Part shown: positions 7,239-9,612 of the stretch, in pieces
How positions within the stretch are numbered: the first letter of the stretch is position 1
How the letters are laid out: the number at the start of each line of letters is the position of its first letter
Assembly: GCA_964538565.1 (NCBI GenBank)
Contig: CAZIGW010000313.1
Location: 1 to 9,612 of the forward strand
Source of the DNA: CAYVBN01 sp964538565
Lineage (GTDB): Bacteria > Pseudomonadota > Alphaproteobacteria > Rhizobiales > Xanthobacteraceae
DNA length: 9,612 nucleotides
Direction of reading: 5' to 3'
Notes under the pieces: generated by a model
Database searches by the model: none
Told to the model about the DNA's origin: nothing
What the model saw: the letters and a program-made list of their open reading frames with translations, nothing else
Program-made: the position numbers and the translations under genes

Positions 7239-7772
7239 TTACTTCTTCTTGCCTTCCTTGCGGAAGATGTACTCGTTCGCGTACTTGACGCCCTTGCCCT
7301 TGTAGGGCTCGGGACCGCGGAATGCGCGGATCTCGGCGGCGACCTGGCCGACCTTCTGCCGGTCGGTGCCGGTGATCACGATCTCGGTGGGTTTCGGCGT
7401 CGCGATCGCGATCCCTTCCGGAATCGGATAGACGACGTCGTGGCTGTAGCCGAGCGAGAGCTGCAGGTTCTTGCCCTGCACCGCCGCGCGGTAGCCGACG
7501 CCGGTGATCTCGAGCTTGCGCTCGAAGCCCTTGGTGACGCCGGTGACCAGATTGGCGACGAGTGTGCGCGAGGTGCCCCACATGGAGCGGGCGCGCTTGG
7601 TCTCGTTGCGCGGATCGACGCGGATGCCGCCGTTCTCGAGCTTCACCACCACATCGTCGGGCAGCATGAGCTGCATGGCGCCCTTCGGCCCCTTCAGCTT
7701 CACCGTCTGCCCCTCGACGTTCGCCGTGACCCCCGAGGGAACCGCGACCGGTTTCTTGCCGATGCGAGACAT
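7239..7772 (-). CDS. rplF: 50S ribosomal protein L6
   Basis: L6 binds 23S rRNA near the factor-binding site and the sarcin-ricin loop. The 177-residue product has the normal length and the two tandem L6 domains. It starts with MSRIGKKPVAVPSGV, has NLVTGVTKGFERKLEITGVG at about 74-93 at the domain junction, and the family signature GPEPYKGKGVKY at 153-164, followed by EYIFRKEGKKK. The ATG at 7772 agrees with the conserved N-terminus and has a GGGGA upstream. It is 13 bp after rpsH. Confidence 0.98.
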   Translation of the reverse strand: MSRIGKKPVAVPSGVTANVEGQTVKLKGPKGAMQLMLPDDVVVKLENGGIRVDPRNETKRARSMWGTSRTLVANLVTGVTKGFERKLEITGVGYRAAVQGKNLQLSLGYSHDVVYPIPEGIAIATPKPTEIVITGTDRQKVGQVAAEIRAFRGPEPYKGKGVKYANEYIFRKEGKKK

Positions 7773-7785
7773 GTGCGTTTCCCCG

Positions 7786-8181
7786 TCAGAACACGGTGCA
7801 AAGGATTTCGCCGCCCACATTGGCGTCGCGGGCGTCGTGATCGGCCATGACGCCCTTCGGCGTCGACAGGATCGAGATGCCGAGGCCGTTGTTGATGCGC
7901 GGCAGGTTCTTGACCGAGGCATAGACGCGACGGCCGGGCTTCGACACGCGCGAAATCTCGCGGATCACCGGCTCGCCGTCGAAATACTTGAGCTCGATCT
8001 CGAGTTCGGTGCGTCCTTCGCGTTCGATGCTGGCGTAGCCGCGGATGTAGCCCTCGCTCTTGAGCACTTCGAGCACGCTCGCGCGCAGCTTCGAGCCGGG
8101 CGTCGACACCTTCGGCTTGTTGCGCATCTGCGCGTTGCGGATGCGGGTGAACATGTCGCCGAGCGGATCGTTGAGAGACAT
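7786..8181 (-). CDS. rpsH: 30S ribosomal protein S8
   Basis: S8 is a primary 16S rRNA-binding protein of the central domain. In E. coli it represses the spc operon by binding near the rplX-rplE junction. The 131-residue product shows DPLGDMFTRIRNAQMRNKP at the start, VLEVLKSEGYIRGYA in the middle and the C-terminal signature GISILSTPKGVMADHDA, followed by NVGGEILCTVF. The ATG at 8181 has a near-ideal Shine-Dalgarno (AAGGAGG) that overlaps the TAA of rpsN, which suggests coupled translation. Confidence 0.98.
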   Translation of the reverse strand: MSLNDPLGDMFTRIRNAQMRNKPKVSTPGSKLRASVLEVLKSEGYIRGYASIEREGRTELEIELKYFDGEPVIREISRVSKPGRRVYASVKNLPRINNGLGISILSTPKGVMADHDARDANVGGEILCTVF

Positions 8182-8194
8182 CGTCCGACCCTCC

Positions 8195-8500
8195 TTACCA
8201 GCTCGACTTCACGAGACCCGGGATCAGCCCCTTCGAGCCGAGTTCCCGGAGCGCGATACGGCTCATCTTGAGCTTGCGGTAGAACGCGCGCGGCCGTCCC
8301 GTCACCTCGCAGCGGTTGCGGATGCGGGTGGCCGACGAGTTGCGCGGCAGGGCCGCGAGCTTGAGCGCCGCCTCGAAGCGCTCCTCCATCGGCAGAGACT
8401 TGTCGCCCACGATCGCCTTCAACCGCGAGCGACGGCCGGAGAACCTCTTCGCCATCTTGCGTCTGCGGTTGTTCTTCTCGATCGAACTCTTCTTCGCCAT
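8195..8500 (-). CDS. rpsN: 30S ribosomal protein S14, zinc-independent form
   Basis: S14 assembles late into the small-subunit head. The 101-residue product is the long, zinc-independent type: it has a single Cys (residue 64, in RNRCEVTGRPRAFYRKLKMS) and none of the paired CxxC motifs of the short form. The N-terminus is AKKSSIEKNNRRRKM and the end is GLIPGLVKSSW, both typical. The ATG at 8500 has AGGAGA about 5 nt upstream. It is 43 bp after rplE. Confidence 0.98.
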   Translation of the reverse strand: MAKKSSIEKNNRRRKMAKRFSGRRSRLKAIVGDKSLPMEERFEAALKLAALPRNSSATRIRNRCEVTGRPRAFYRKLKMSRIALRELGSKGLIPGLVKSSW

Positions 8501-8543
8501 TCGGGTCTCCTGGGTATCCGCGTCTGAGGACGGTCGTGCCGCC

Positions 8544-9098
8544 TCACTGCCGGAACGGGAAATTGAAAGCCGCGAGCAGCGCGCGCGCTTCCTCGTCGCT
8601 CTGCGCCGTGGTGCAGACGGTGATGTCCATGCCCCAGACCTCGGCCGCCTTGTCGTAGTCGATCTCCGGGAAGATGATGTGCTCGCGGATGCCGAGCGTG
8701 TAGTTGCCGCGCCCGTCGAAGCTCTTGGGATTGAGGCCGCGGAAGTCGCGCACCCGCGGCAGCGCGATGTTCACCAGCCGGTCGATGAACTCGTACATGC
8801 GCGCCTTACGCAGCGTGACCTTGCAGCCGATGGCCTGGCCTTCGCGCACCTTGAAGGTGGCGATCGACTTGCGTGCCTTGGTGATCACCGGCCTCTGGCC
8901 GGTGATGAGCGCGAGGTCGTTGGCCGCCGCCTCGACCTTCTTGCGGTCGTTCACGGCCTCGCCGATGCCCCTGTTGACGACGATCTTCTCGATCACCGGC
9001 ACCAGGTACGGGTTCTCGTAGCCGAACTGCTTGACGAGTTCCGCCCGCACCACGCTGTCGTAGTGCGCCTTCAGGCGCGGGGTTTGCGTCTCAGCCAT
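8544..9098 (-). CDS. rplE: 50S ribosomal protein L5
   Basis: L5 binds 5S rRNA and contacts P-site tRNA and S13. The 184-residue product carries LVKQFGYENPYLVPVIEKIV at 21-40, VVNRGIGEAVNDRK, LITGQRPVITKARKSIATFK at 64-83, LRKARMYEFIDRLVNIALPR at 96-115 and REHIIFPEIDYDK. The ATG at 9098 is chosen because MAETQTPRLKAHY fits the family. An in-frame ATG at 9197 would add 33 residues read inside rplX and is not credible. The gene starts within the last 8 bp of rplX, so it is probably translationally coupled to it. Confidence 0.98.
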   Translation of the reverse strand: MAETQTPRLKAHYDSVVRAELVKQFGYENPYLVPVIEKIVVNRGIGEAVNDRKKVEAAANDLALITGQRPVITKARKSIATFKVREGQAIGCKVTLRKARMYEFIDRLVNIALPRVRDFRGLNPKSFDGRGNYTLGIREHIIFPEIDYDKAAEVWGMDITVCTTAQSDEEARALLAAFNFPFRQ

Positions 9099-9408
9099 CG
9101 ATCTCGACTCCCGAACGCTTGGCGACCCGCACCTTCCTGCCGTCCGCATGAACCTTGAAGCCGACGCGGGTCGGCTTGCCGTCCTTCGGATCGGCAAGCG
9201 CGAGGTTCGACAGGTGGACCGGCGCCTCCTTGGAGATGATGCCGCCCTCCTGCGTCCCGGTCTGGCGCTGGTGGCGCTTGACCATGTTCACGCCGCGCAC
9301 GAGCGCGCGGCTCTCGCGCGGACGCACCTCGATCACCTCGCCGGTGCGGCCCTTGTCGCGACCGGTGAGCACGATCACCTTGTCGCCCTTGCGGATCTTC
9401 GCCGCCAT
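9091..9408 (-). CDS. rplX: 50S ribosomal protein L24
   Basis: L24 is an assembly-initiator protein that binds the 5' domain of 23S rRNA. The 105-residue product begins MAAKIRKGDKVIVLTGRDKG, the KOW motif at about residues 7-33, and has NMVKRHQRQTGTQEGGIISK at 41-60, followed by EAPVHLSNLAL. The ATG at 9408 overlaps the rplN stop (TGATG) and has GGAGGTG 5 nt upstream. A GTG immediately before it is in frame and would add one residue. The 3' end overlaps rplE by 8 bp. Confidence 0.97.
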   Translation of the reverse strand: MAAKIRKGDKVIVLTGRDKGRTGEVIEVRPRESRALVRGVNMVKRHQRQTGTQEGGIISKEAPVHLSNLALADPKDGKPTRVGFKVHADGRKVRVAKRSGVEIDG

Positions 9409-9612
9409 CACAGCACCTCCGGGGCGAGCGAGATGATCTTCATGTGGTTCTTGGCGCGCAGCTCGCGCGGCACCGGCCCGAAGATGCGGGTGCCGACCGG
9501 CTCCATCTGCGGGTTGATCAGCACCGCGGCGTTGCGGTCGAAGCGGATGATCGAGCCGTCGGCGCGGCGGATGTCCTTCGCCACGCGCACGACGACCGCC
9601 TTCATCACGTCG
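9408..9612 (-). CDS. rplN: 50S ribosomal protein L14, C-terminal part (cut by right edge)
   Basis: These are the last 67 codons of L14, a large-subunit protein at the interface with the 30S subunit. The visible part reads DVMKAVVVRVAKDIRRADGS, then IIRFDRNAAVLINPQMEPVG, then TRIFGPVPRELRAKN, ending in SLAPEVL. It aligns with the C-terminal half of the family's usual 122 residues, so about 55 N-terminal residues lie beyond 9612. The in-frame GTG and ATG near 9608 are internal codons (GDVMKAVVV), not the start. Its TGA overlaps the rplX ATG. Confidence 0.97.
   Translation of the reverse strand, partial: DVMKAVVVRVAKDIRRADGSIIRFDRNAAVLINPQMEPVGTRIFGPVPRELRAKNHMKIISLAPEVL

Overview
The window is a GC-rich segment of an alphaproteobacterial chromosome. 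Almost all of it is one long ribosomal-protein transcription unit on the minus strand, so it reads from high to low coordinates. The alphaproteobacterial assignment rests on three things: the order secY-adk-rpsM-rpsK-rpoA-rplQ with no rpsD or rpmJ, the short-LID form of adenylate kinase, and an HtrA/Do-type protease gene straight after rplQ. Genus or family cannot be fixed from this sequence alone.

Layout in transcription order: the 3' part of rplN (cut by the window's right edge), rplX, rplE, rpsN, rpsH, rplF, rplR, rpsE, rpmD, rplO and secY form the spc-type block at 9612-4153. adk overlaps the secY stop by four bases (ATGA). After a 175-bp spacer comes the alpha-type block rpsM, rpsK, rpoA, rplQ (3042-609). 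A strong intrinsic terminator at 541-570 closes the unit. A structured spacer at 317-608 follows, then the 5' end of an exported HtrA-like serine protease gene (316-1), which runs off the left edge.

The genes make 30S and 50S subunit proteins (L14, L24, L5, S14, S8, L6, L18, S5, L30, L15, S13, S11, L17), the SecY channel, adenylate kinase and the RNA polymerase alpha subunit. Spacing is tight, with stop/start overlaps at rplN-rplX, rplX-rplE and secY-adk, and Shine-Dalgarno sequences that begin at or overlap the preceding stop codon, so translational coupling is likely.

Most of the window is ordinary housekeeping. The clearest oddity is the adenylate kinase: a complete core of about 190 residues is followed in frame by about 120 residues rich in Arg, Lys and Ala that look like a histone-H1-like tail. 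Lesser signals are an identical 15-nt sequence 39-40 nt upstream of both the rpsM and rpsK starts, a perfect 7-bp GC hairpin just before the probable rpoA start, a terminator-shaped element facing the opposite way in the rplQ-htrA spacer, and a 12-codon open frame between rplR and rpsE. No tRNA, rRNA, CRISPR array, insertion sequence or phage gene was seen.
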